NCBI GenBank assembly: GCA_045604985.1
Contig: JAZUPD010000031.1
Span: 1-18,871, forward strand
Direction: 5' to 3'
DNA: 18,871 nucleotides
Origin: SIG710 sp045604985
GTDB lineage: Bacteria > Bacillota > Clostridia > Oscillospirales > CAG-272
Shown here piece by piece: positions 7,423 to 14,450 of this stretch. Position 1 is the first letter of the stretch. Every line of letters starts with the position of its first letter. Below the pieces are notes generated by a model. It was not told the origin of the DNA, ran no database searches, and was given only the letters and a program-made list of their open reading frames with translations. Position numbers and translations under genes: made by a program.

Positions 7423-7830
7423 ATGTTAAAACTCATCATAGGCGTTAAAGGTACAGGAAAAACAAAGCATCTTATTGCAAATGTTAACGAGGCTATTGAG
7501 ACCTCTTCGGGCGCAGTAGTTTGTCTCGAAAAGGGAACAAAGCTCAGATTCGATATTAAGCCCCAGGTTCGACTTATCAATACCAATGATTATTGCATTT
7601 TCGACGCACAGTCTCTTTATGGCTTTGTAGCGGGCATTCTTGCAAGCAACCATGATATTACAGATCTCTTTATCGACGGCACGCTTAAGGTTTGCGGACC
7701 CGATTGTGCAGCGTTCGAAAATATGTGTGTTGAGCTTGATGAGCTCAGCGAAAAGCACGGTGTGAAGATCGTTGCAACAGCCTCTATTCCCGCAGAGGAA
7801 GCAAGTGAAGTTGTTAAGAAGTACATTTAA
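7423..7830 (+). CDS. Small P-loop NTPase-like protein of unknown function
   Basis: A 135-residue protein with a clear Walker A motif at the very N-terminus: LIIGVKGTGKTK (Gly7 to Lys15, key Lys13-Thr14). A plausible Walker B is DLFID (81-85), followed by DELSEKHGVKIVATASI, which looks like the strand carrying a sensor residue. It is short for an AAA+ or RecA-type ATPase and has no accessory domain, transmembrane segment or signal. Similar clostridial proteins are, from memory, sometimes labelled PilT-like, but the hexameric secretion-ATPase motifs are absent, so I do not adopt that name. GGAGG lies 6 nt before the ATG. It has its own strong promoter and terminator and appears monocistronic. 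Its substrate is unknown. Confidence 0.8.
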   Translation: MLKLIIGVKGTGKTKHLIANVNEAIETSSGAVVCLEKGTKLRFDIKPQVRLINTNDYCIFDAQSLYGFVAGILASNHDITDLFIDGTLKVCGPDCAAFENMCVELDELSEKHGVKIVATASIPAEEASEVVKKYI

Positions 7831-7844
7831 CCGGTAATAAATAA

Positions 7845-7886
7845 AGAGCTGAGTCAAAAATTTTGACTCAGCTCTGTTTTTATTTT
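7845..7886. terminator. Strong bidirectional terminator between convergent genes
   Basis: AGAGCTGAGTCAAA (7845-7858) pairs perfectly with 7862-7875, followed by GTTTTTATTTT on the plus strand. On the minus strand the hairpin is followed by TTATTTATT. It lies 14 bp after the P-loop gene and 40 bp beyond the mnmA stop, so it serves both converging transcripts. Confidence 0.9.
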
Positions 7887-7915
7887 GATCCGTATGATAA
7901 TAAATTACTAAAATA

Positions 7916-8971
7916 TCAGTGAATTATTCCTCCGCCGAGTATATAATCTCCATCGTAAAGTACAACGGATTGCCCCTTCGTAATGGCTCTTTGCGGCTCA
8001 TCAAATTCAAGGTGAAAGCTGTCCTCAGATGTTTGTTCAAGAGTAGCCTTTGCGGCTTCGTGACTATATCTGATCTTCGCATTCACCTTTATTGGAGACG
8101 AAAGCTTATCAAAGGCGATGAAATTGATGTGTTTTGCATCGAGAGAGCTTTTAAAAAGCTTTTCTTCCCGTCCGAGTGTAACAGTATTCGCTAACATATC
8201 TTTTCCCAAAACATACATCGGCTCGCCGAGGGCGATTCCAAGTCCCTTGCGCTGCCCCGTGGTATATTTTACTGCCCCCAGGTGTCTTCCGAGAATATTT
8301 CCATCGCTGTCAATATAATTGCCGCCCGCAAAGCTCAAATTATCGAATCTTGAAAGAAAAGAAACATAATCGCCGTCAGGAATAAAACAGATATCCTGAC
8401 TTTCCTTTTTTTCGCGATTTATAAAATTCAGCTCTTCGGCGATTGCCCTCACCTCAAATTTTGAAAACTCACCGAGAGGAAGCAGGGTATGAGATAGCTG
8501 ATGTTGCGAAAGCTGCCATAGCACATATGCTTGGTCTTTTTTTGTATCCTTGCCCTTTTTCAGCAGATATCTGCCGTTGGTATCTCTTTCTATTATCGCA
8601 TAATGACCGCTAGCAAGATATGAGCATCCAAGGTCCTCGGCTTTTTCGAGGAGAGTGCCGAATTTTATTTTTTTATTGCACACGATACAAGGATTAGGAG
8701 TTGAGCCCTTTAGATATGAGCCAATAAAATCTTCAATAACCGTTTTTTCAAATTCCTTTGAGAGATCATAAACAAAATGGTCGATGCCAACAAGTGAAGC
8801 GACCTTTTTTGCATCCGAAATATCATCATTTGGTTGTGCTGCAAAGCGTTCGTCTGTCCTGTCAAACATAATTGCAGTAGCTCCAACAGCATCATAACCT
8901 GCTTTTTTAATAAGATGAGCGGTAACGGCACTGTCAACACCGCCGCTCATTGCAATCATAACCTTGTCCAT
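7916..8971 (-). CDS. mnmA: tRNA-specific 2-thiouridylase
   Basis: A 351-residue ATP-pyrophosphatase family enzyme that places sulfur on C2 of the wobble uridine U34 in Lys, Glu and Gln tRNAs. It has the PP-loop AMSGGVDSAVTAHL (7-20), the catalytic Cys95 in TPNPCIVCNK, the conserved ASGHYA (120-125), DQAYVLWQLSQ (146-156), and the second catalytic Cys195 in KESQDICFIPDGDY. The C-terminal beta-barrel runs to GDYILGGGIIH. The frame is open to 9022, but the start at 8971 places MDKVMIAMSGGVDS correctly for the family and avoids a long overlap with trmL. It begins 4 bp after the trmL stop, indicating translational coupling. Both proteins modify the anticodon wobble position. Confidence 0.96.
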   Translation of the reverse strand: MDKVMIAMSGGVDSAVTAHLIKKAGYDAVGATAIMFDRTDERFAAQPNDDISDAKKVASLVGIDHFVYDLSKEFEKTVIEDFIGSYLKGSTPNPCIVCNKKIKFGTLLEKAEDLGCSYLASGHYAIIERDTNGRYLLKKGKDTKKDQAYVLWQLSQHQLSHTLLPLGEFSKFEVRAIAEELNFINREKKESQDICFIPDGDYVSFLSRFDNLSFAGGNYIDSDGNILGRHLGAVKYTTGQRKGLGIALGEPMYVLGKDMLANTVTLGREEKLFKSSLDAKHINFIAFDKLSSPIKVNAKIRYSHEAAKATLEQTSEDSFHLEFDEPQRAITKGQSVVLYDGDYILGGGIIH

Positions 8972-8975
8972 ATAA

Positions 8976-9473
8976 TCACCATTCAAATGTTGTGGGCACT
9001 CCGTCATCCCGAAGCCCCTCAAAATTTTGTTGCCTCAAAACCTCATATACAGCAATAGCAGCTGAATTTGATAGGTTTAGAGAGCGCAGACCGTCTCTCA
9101 TTGGTATTCTGACACAAAAATTCGGATTTTCTTTGAGAAGAGGCTCGGGGAGTCCCTTAGTTTCCTTACCAAACATCAGAAACACCTTCTCGGGGTAACT
9201 TGTCTCGGTATAAGCCCTTGGTGCTTTTGTGCTGAAATAATAGACGCAAGCATTGGGATTCTTTTTATAAAAATCATTAAGACCATCGTAATACGTTATG
9301 TCGAGCTGATGCCAATAGTCAAGTCCCGCACGCTTTAATTTTGCATTGTCTATCTCAAATCCAAGAGGTCGAATAAGATGAAGCGCAGCACCCGTTGCGG
9401 CGCAGGTCCTTGCGATATTGCCGGTATTTTGCGGAATCTCTGGTTCATGTAAAACAATATTTATGTTTGCCAT
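8976..9473 (-). CDS. trmL: tRNA (cytidine/uridine(34)-2'-O)-methyltransferase
   Basis: A 165-residue SPOUT-class (trefoil-knot) methyltransferase that transfers a methyl group from S-adenosylmethionine to the 2'-O of wobble nucleotide 34 in Leu tRNAs. The three SPOUT motifs are NTGNIARTCAATGA (15-28), LMFGKETKGLP (about 98-108) and IPMRDGLRSLNLSNSAAIAVYE (begins about 122), which forms the knot. The length is normal for the family. The frame is open to 9530, but the start at 9473 gives the standard MANINIVLHEPEIPQNTGN beginning, and GGAG lies 7 nt upstream. The promoter at 9502-9530 lies inside the longer frame, which excludes the upstream start. It is the first gene of a two-gene operon with mnmA. 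Confidence 0.95.
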   Translation of the reverse strand: MANINIVLHEPEIPQNTGNIARTCAATGAALHLIRPLGFEIDNAKLKRAGLDYWHQLDITYYDGLNDFYKKNPNACVYYFSTKAPRAYTETSYPEKVFLMFGKETKGLPEPLLKENPNFCVRIPMRDGLRSLNLSNSAAIAVYEVLRQQNFEGLRDDGVPTTFEW

Positions 9474-9501
9474 TTTTAATCTCCATATCATTATTAGTAA
9501 T

Positions 9502-9530
9502 ATTATATTACATTTTTCGAAAACCTTCAA
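9502..9530 (-). promoter_or_regulatory. Sigma-A promoter for trmL-mnmA
   Basis: On the minus strand, TTGAAG (9525-9530), a 17-bp spacer and a perfect TATAAT (9502-9507) lie 28 bp upstream of the trmL start. Confidence 0.75.
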
Positions 9531-9548
9531 GAGCTTTGATCAAAAAAC

Positions 9549-9577
9549 TTGAAATATATTGCTTGTCATGGTATAAT
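9549..9577 (+). promoter_or_regulatory. Extended -10 sigma-A promoter for the lipoprotein gene
   Basis: TTGAAA (9549-9554), exactly 17 bp and TATAAT (9572-9577), with an extended TGG before the -10, lie 22 bp before the ATG at 9600. Its -35 box is only 18 bp from that of the divergent trmL promoter. Confidence 0.8.
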
Positions 9578-9599
9578 AAAAGAAAAAAGGAGAAAATCT

Positions 9600-10835
9600 A
9601 TGAGAAGTTTTTTTATAATCATGATCGTTGCTCTTTTATTGTTTACAACCTCCTGCAGCCTTTATCAGGATATAAAGGGGGAGCTTTTTGATACGGAACC
9701 GAATGACATAGAGGATCTTATGGATGAATACATAAATAATGTGGAGGACATTTCGGAAAAAGTGACCGTTTCTTGCTCCATGACCTATGTCAAGGCAATA
9801 GACGAAGATACAGAACATAGGATATCAATTCCGAAGATATTTCCCGCAACCGAAAATGCAAAGAAATTCAATCAGAAAATAATGGACAGGCACAGCACAG
9901 CAATAGAGGCTTTAAACAGCGGACAAGATGAAGACAAGGTGTATAATATCGGTTATATTTTTGAAGAGTACAATGGCATTTTCGGAATATTGATTAATGA
10001 TTCATCATATGTGATGAACAGCTGCGGAAATTATGAGTGTTACGGATACTATTATGACACGAAAAATGACTGTGCGCTTAATTATTTTGAGTATCTTGAG
10101 GCTCTTGGAGTTGATTATTCTGAGATCGTCCGTGCGGTAAATCAGGATATTTTTGAATACTATCCGGAGGAAGAAAGCTATATTTTGAGTGAAAATTATG
10201 AGGATTTTGATATAAGTTCTGCTATCTTTTCCGAGAAAAAGGCACATTTTGTTCTTCCGTCATATGGATTTGGTGAAATACTTGCAGAATATGAGGGGGA
10301 CTTTATTGGAAAAAGCAATAAAAAATATGATGTTGCCGTTCTTCTTGAAAATTTTTATAATACTGAAATAAAAGATTTGAATTATGTTTTTTTCGGCAGA
10401 ATAATCGACCTTGACGAAGATAACGTTCCGGAACTTGTGGTTAATTTTTTTGATGGCTTGGTGTGCAGTCTTAAAGTATATAAAATAGGTAACGGAGTAG
10501 AACCGACAGAAGATGTTATAAGTGTAGGTAACGGGTCTATGGTATGGGGTGAATATAACTTGTGTATGACACCTAGTGGTTTGGTCAACCTAAAATTGTA
10601 TGAGGGATACAGGGACGAGCCGTGGGAAGAATTCATAAGCATATTGTATTTAGATTATGTTTGGGACGGCGAGGAATGGCAGGAAACTTATAGAGGCGGC
10701 GCAACCACAAAGGAAAGCTTTGATGAATATTATGGATTTGAATATAATGTGTACAGATTGTCAACTCCTAACGATACAGATGATTATGATATCAGATCTG
10801 CTTGGGAAAGACAAAAGGAAGTAAGAAAGAAATGA
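9600..10835 (+). CDS. Putative lipoprotein of unknown function, RsiV/DUF3298-like N-terminal region
   Basis: A 411-residue predicted lipoprotein. A basic N-terminus and hydrophobic stretch (4-15) end in FTTSC with Cys19 as the likely lipidated residue. The -3 Thr makes this an imperfect lipobox. Residues about 50-220 resemble the extracytoplasmic DUF4163/DUF3298 arrangement: an 'I.IPKIFP...AKKFNQKI' strand, a repeated beta pattern with YYYDTKNDCALNYFEYL, then a helix with VNQDIFEYYPEEE. That assignment is by eye and tentative. Residues about 265-400 carry DLDEDNVPEL (270-279), an acidic loop like the D-x-D-x-D-x-x-P-E-L repeats of secreted proteins. The protein is strongly acidic. The start at 9600 follows AGGAG by 7 nt. 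The frame is open to 9549 but the promoter occupies that part. It is monocistronic with the terminator at 10842. Confidence 0.72.
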   Translation: MRSFFIIMIVALLLFTTSCSLYQDIKGELFDTEPNDIEDLMDEYINNVEDISEKVTVSCSMTYVKAIDEDTEHRISIPKIFPATENAKKFNQKIMDRHSTAIEALNSGQDEDKVYNIGYIFEEYNGIFGILINDSSYVMNSCGNYECYGYYYDTKNDCALNYFEYLEALGVDYSEIVRAVNQDIFEYYPEEESYILSENYEDFDISSAIFSEKKAHFVLPSYGFGEILAEYEGDFIGKSNKKYDVAVLLENFYNTEIKDLNYVFFGRIIDLDEDNVPELVVNFFDGLVCSLKVYKIGNGVEPTEDVISVGNGSMVWGEYNLCMTPSGLVNLKLYEGYRDEPWEEFISILYLDYVWDGEEWQETYRGGATTKESFDEYYGFEYNVYRLSTPNDTDDYDIRSAWERQKEVRKK

Positions 10836-10841
10836 CATCGT

Positions 10842-10870
10842 CCCGTCTGCTTCGGCAGGCGGGATAAAAA
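10842..10870 (+). terminator. UUCG-tetraloop hairpin after the lipoprotein gene
   Basis: CCCGTCTGC (10842-10850) pairs with GCAGGCGGG (10855-10863), with one G-U pair, and is capped by the very stable C(TTCG)G tetraloop. It begins 7 bp after the stop codon. The downstream tract ATAAAAATTT is only a weak U-tract, so it may work as a modest terminator or as a 3'-end stabiliser. Confidence 0.65.
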
Positions 10871-10904
10871 TTTACAAATAAGGGTAGCATTTGCATCTTA
10901 TTTA

Positions 10905-10913
10905 TGTTATAAT
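10905..10913 (+). promoter_or_regulatory. Extended -10 promoter for secA
   Basis: TGTTATAAT is a complete extended -10 element (TG at 10905-10906, TATAAT at 10908-10913), 34 bp before the secA ATG. No good -35 box is found 16-18 bp upstream, which extended -10 promoters tolerate. Confidence 0.6.
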
Positions 10914-10946
10914 AAATTTAACTGTTTATATTCAAGGAGAACCGAA

Positions 10947-13727
10947 ATGGGATTATTTGATAAAATTGTCGGAACATACAGCGAAAGACAGATAAAAAAA
11001 CTTCAGAAGACTGCAGATGCTGTTGATGAACTTGCCGAAAAATATAAGGCAATGACGAATGAGGAGCTTCGAGGTACTACCGAGATTCTCAAAAATAGAC
11101 TTGATGCTGGCGAGGGGCTTGACGATATTCTCCCCGATGCCTTTGCAGCGGTGAGAGAGGCGGATGAGCGTGTTCTCGGAAAAAGACCATTCCGTGTTCA
11201 GGTACTCGGCGGTATAATTCTTCATCAGGGAAGAATTGCAGAGATGAAAACAGGAGAAGGCAAGACCCTCGTTGCGACCATGCCCGCATATCTTAACGCA
11301 CTTATGGGCAAGGGTGTTCATATAGTTACGGTAAATGACTATCTTGCCCGCCGAGACAGTGAGGAAATGGGCAGAGTTTATGCCTTTATGGGTCTTACCA
11401 CAGGTCTTGTAGTTCACGGTCAGTCAAATGAAGAAAAGCAGGCGGCATATGCGGCTGATATCACATACGGAACAAACAACGAATACGGCTTTGACTATCT
11501 TCGTGATAATATGGCGGTATATAAAAAGCAGACCTTCCAGCGCGGACATTTCTTTGCCATCGTTGACGAGGTGGACTCTATTCTCATAGACGAGGCAAGA
11601 ACTCCTCTTATCATTTCCGGAGAGGGCGAACAGTCAACAGACCTCTATGACAGAGCAGATTCATTCGTGCGTAAGCTCCGAAAATTCGTTATCAAGGAGC
11701 TTGACGATAAAAAGGATAATGACGATATTGATGCGGATTATATCGTTGACGAGAAGGCAAACAACGCTATCCTCACCGCAGAGGGAATAAGAAAGGCAGA
11801 GGGCTTTTTCGGTGTTGAAAACCTTGCGGATGCCGAAAACGCAACACTTTCGCATCATATAAATCAAGCTATAAGAGCATACGGAATAATGCATAGAGAT
11901 GTGGACTATGTGGTTGACGGAGAAAACGGTGTTGTTATCGTCGATGCATTTACCGGAAGACTTATGCCCGGCAGACGCTATTCCAACGGTCTTCACCAGG
12001 CAATCGAAGCAAAGGAAAGAGTCAAGGTTCAAAAAGAAAACAGAACTCTTGCAACTATCACGTTCCAAAACTATTTCCGAATGTATCAGAAACTTTCTGG
12101 AATGACGGGAACTGCTCTTACAGAGGATAATGAATTCAGAGAGATATATAATCTCGATGTTGTAGAAGTACCTACCAATAAGCCTATGATAAGGCTTGAC
12201 CGCAATGATGTTGTCTATACGAGTGTCAAGGGAAAGTACGGAGCTATTGTAAAGCAGATAAAGGAATGTCACGAAAAGGGACAGCCTGTGCTGGTGGGTA
12301 CTGTTTCTATTGACAAGAGTGAGGAGCTTTCTGCGCTTCTTAAGAGAGAGGGGATTCCCCATTCTGTTCTCAACGCAAAGCATCATGAAAAGGAAGCAGA
12401 GATAGTAGCACAGGCGGGAAAATTCGGTGCCGTTACCATTTCAACAAACATGGCGGGTAGAGGAACCGATATCATGCTTGGAGGAAATCCCGAATATATG
12501 GCGAAACAGGAAATGCGCCGCATTGGATTTGAGGAAGAACTTATCGCAATGGCAACCGGTACTGCTGAGATTGATAATGAAGAGGTCAAGAAGGCACGCA
12601 CAGTATTCAGAGAGCTTTATGAGAAGTATAAAAAGGAGATAGAGCCGGAAGCTGAGAAGGTAAGGGCAGCTGGAGGTCTCTTTATCCTCGGTACGGAAAG
12701 ACACGAATCCCGCAGAATTGATAATCAGCTCAGAGGCCGTTCGGGAAGACAGGGAGACCCAGGTGAATCGAGATTTTTCCTCTCTCTTGAGGATGATCTT
12801 ATGCGTCTTTTCGGAAGCGAAAGAATGCTTGGCCTTGTTCAGAACAAAGAGACCTTTGAGGATCTTCCTATTGATGTAAAGCTGATATCGGGACTTATCG
12901 AAAATTCTCAGAAGCGCATCGAGGAAATGAACTTCAAGCGCCGTAAGAATGTTATAACATATGATGACGTTATGAATCAGCAGAGAAATATCATCTATAA
13001 ACAGAGACAGTCCGTTCTTGATGGCGAGGATGTTGGCGAGACGATAAAAAAGATGATAAAATCCACCATTGATGATAATGTTATGTCCTTTATTGGCGGT
13101 GAAGATGCCGCCGAATGGAATTTCGACGGACTCCGAAATCATTACAGAGGTCTGCTTTGCAATGATGATGATTTCAGATTTAATGAAGATGAGCTTAAAA
13201 AGCTAGATAAGGAAGATATTTCATTACTTCTTACCGAAAGAGCCATGAAGATCTATGAGGAAAAGAAGGTAAATGTGGGCGAGGAGCTGTTTAAGGAGAT
13301 AGAACGAAGCGTTCTGTTGCGTAATGTTGACCTTAAATGGATGGAGCATATCGACGCTATGGACGATCTTAAGGACACTATCGGTCTTCAGGCGTATGCA
13401 CAGAGAGACCCCATAAGAGAATACAGAATTGCGGGCGGAGATATGTTTGATGAGATGATCGGTGAGATCAGAGAAAATACCGTTCGTACCATTCTTTCTT
13501 TCAGACTTGCAGATGACAGTGCTGTCAAGCGAGTTGCGGTTGCAAAGCCTACCACTGCAGGATTTGCAGTCGGTACTGGTGCTGCGCCGAAAAAAGGAAT
13601 GAAAAAGGTTGGAACCACCATAGTCAGAAAGGACGAGAAGGTAGGAAGAAACGACCCCTGTCCTTGCGGAAGCGGAAAGAAATATAAGAAATGCTGTGGC
13701 GCAAATAATGGCGTCGGCGAAGAATAA
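10947..13727 (+). CDS. secA: Preprotein translocase ATPase SecA
   Basis: A 926-residue motor ATPase that pushes unfolded preproteins through the SecYEG channel. Domains in order: NBD1 with Walker A MKTGEGKT (100-107) and the DEVD Walker B (207-210) in VDEVDSILIDEARTPL. The preprotein cross-linking domain follows (about 225-375), then NBD2 with TISTNMAGRGTDI and QLRGRSGRQGDPGESRF. A helical scaffold/wing comes next, with MEHIDAMDDLKDTIGLQAYAQ near the two-helix finger. The C-terminal zinc-binding SEC-C tail is NDPCPCGSGKKYKKCCG. AAGGAGA is 6 nt before the ATG. A proximal extended -10 promoter is present. Two membrane-protein genes follow, the first with its ribosome site overlapping the secA stop, so they are co-expressed. 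Confidence 0.98.
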   Translation: MGLFDKIVGTYSERQIKKLQKTADAVDELAEKYKAMTNEELRGTTEILKNRLDAGEGLDDILPDAFAAVREADERVLGKRPFRVQVLGGIILHQGRIAEMKTGEGKTLVATMPAYLNALMGKGVHIVTVNDYLARRDSEEMGRVYAFMGLTTGLVVHGQSNEEKQAAYAADITYGTNNEYGFDYLRDNMAVYKKQTFQRGHFFAIVDEVDSILIDEARTPLIISGEGEQSTDLYDRADSFVRKLRKFVIKELDDKKDNDDIDADYIVDEKANNAILTAEGIRKAEGFFGVENLADAENATLSHHINQAIRAYGIMHRDVDYVVDGENGVVIVDAFTGRLMPGRRYSNGLHQAIEAKERVKVQKENRTLATITFQNYFRMYQKLSGMTGTALTEDNEFREIYNLDVVEVPTNKPMIRLDRNDVVYTSVKGKYGAIVKQIKECHEKGQPVLVGTVSIDKSEELSALLKREGIPHSVLNAKHHEKEAEIVAQAGKFGAVTISTNMAGRGTDIMLGGNPEYMAKQEMRRIGFEEELIAMATGTAEIDNEEVKKARTVFRELYEKYKKEIEPEAEKVRAAGGLFILGTERHESRRIDNQLRGRSGRQGDPGESRFFLSLEDDLMRLFGSERMLGLVQNKETFEDLPIDVKLISGLIENSQKRIEEMNFKRRKNVITYDDVMNQQRNIIYKQRQSVLDGEDVGETIKKMIKSTIDDNVMSFIGGEDAAEWNFDGLRNHYRGLLCNDDDFRFNEDELKKLDKEDISLLLTERAMKIYEEKKVNVGEELFKEIERSVLLRNVDLKWMEHIDAMDDLKDTIGLQAYAQRDPIREYRIAGGDMFDEMIGEIRENTVRTILSFRLADDSAVKRVAVAKPTTAGFAVGTGAAPKKGMKKVGTTIVRKDEKVGRNDPCPCGSGKKYKKCCGANNGVGEE

Positions 13728-13736
13728 GGTGAGCAT

Positions 13737-14447
13737 ATGGGCTTCGGACTGCTGTTTATCGGATACGCAATGACATATCTTATGTCCTTAAATTCCTTCG
13801 GTTTTCTTTTCAGATTGACGGGATGTGCCGTAATGCTCGCAGGACTTTCAAGGCTCGAGGATTATGAGAGAAGATTTTTTCATTCACATTTGTGTGGAAT
13901 TATAATGGCTGTTGCAGCTTTTGCGGAAAGTCTTGCGTATATATTCATTGATTTTTTTGGTGATAATACAGTAAATATATGCTATTCTGTCTTTCTCGTG
14001 ATAACAGTGGTATTTCATTTTCTTCTTTACCGTGCTATTCACAAAATAGCAAAGAGCGTGGGTGTGAAAAAGATCGAACTCAATTCCGTAAGATATGCGG
14101 TCTTTGGATCAATAGAACTGCTTTTACTTGCTGCAGCACTGATTTTCTGGTATTTCGATGCGTCGTTTACAAAATATTTAGTAATGGCTGCAATGCTTTA
14201 TCCGTTCATTATCATTGTGCTTAATCTATCCCTTTTTTACTCCTGCTATAAAAATATATGCGAGGAGGGAGATGAGGAAGCACCGAGAAGGCAATCGAAA
14301 ATACCTTTTCTCAATAAGCTTTTTGAGGCTTCGGAAAAAAGAGAACAGGAGATATTCGATAAGACAAAAAACTATGCACAAAAACGCCTGTCGGAAGATT
14401 TAAATAGAAAGAAAATCAAGAAAAAGCATAAAAATAAAAAGAGGTAA
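13737..14447 (+). CDS. Polytopic membrane protein of unknown function
   Basis: A 236-residue integral membrane protein with about six predicted transmembrane helices (3-18, 21-38, 52-73, 79-98, 120-139, 147-169). A highly charged C-terminal tail (172-236) ends in a Lys/Arg-rich run (NRKKIKKKHKNKKR), expected to be cytoplasmic. I recognise no domain. The opening hairpin, with FGFLF..G..LAGLSRL, resembles FGYIFILFGLSQL in the next protein, suggesting distant relationship or a shared architecture. Its ribosome site AAGGTGAG begins inside the secA stop codon, 9 bp before the ATG, so it is translated as part of the secA operon. A basic tail could contact nucleic acid, ribosomes or acidic lipids (speculative). 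Confidence 0.82.
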   Translation: MGFGLLFIGYAMTYLMSLNSFGFLFRLTGCAVMLAGLSRLEDYERRFFHSHLCGIIMAVAAFAESLAYIFIDFFGDNTVNICYSVFLVITVVFHFLLYRAIHKIAKSVGVKKIELNSVRYAVFGSIELLLLAAALIFWYFDASFTKYLVMAAMLYPFIIIVLNLSLFYSCYKNICEEGDEEAPRRQSKIPFLNKLFEASEKREQEIFDKTKNYAQKRLSEDLNRKKIKKKHKNKKR

Positions 14448-14450
14448 TTT

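Noticed and set aside
8972..9022. Longer mnmA start at 9022
   Set aside because: It would overlap the end of trmL by 47 bp and add 17 residues before the family-typical start. The ATG at 8971 is coupled to the trmL stop.
9474..9530. Longer trmL start at 9530
   Set aside because: The promoter elements for the operon lie inside this stretch, and MANINIVLHEPEIPQNTGN at 9473 is the normal start with GGAG upstream.
11661..12386. A 241-residue minus-strand open frame inside secA
   Set aside because: It lies wholly antisense to strongly conserved secA coding sequence, has no recognisable motif and is Ile/Ser/Cys-rich as antisense frames usually are. The similar frames antisense to galE (3045-3605), the carboxypeptidase gene (4724-5215) and the 3' part of secA (12441-13142, 13224-13736) were rejected for the same reason.
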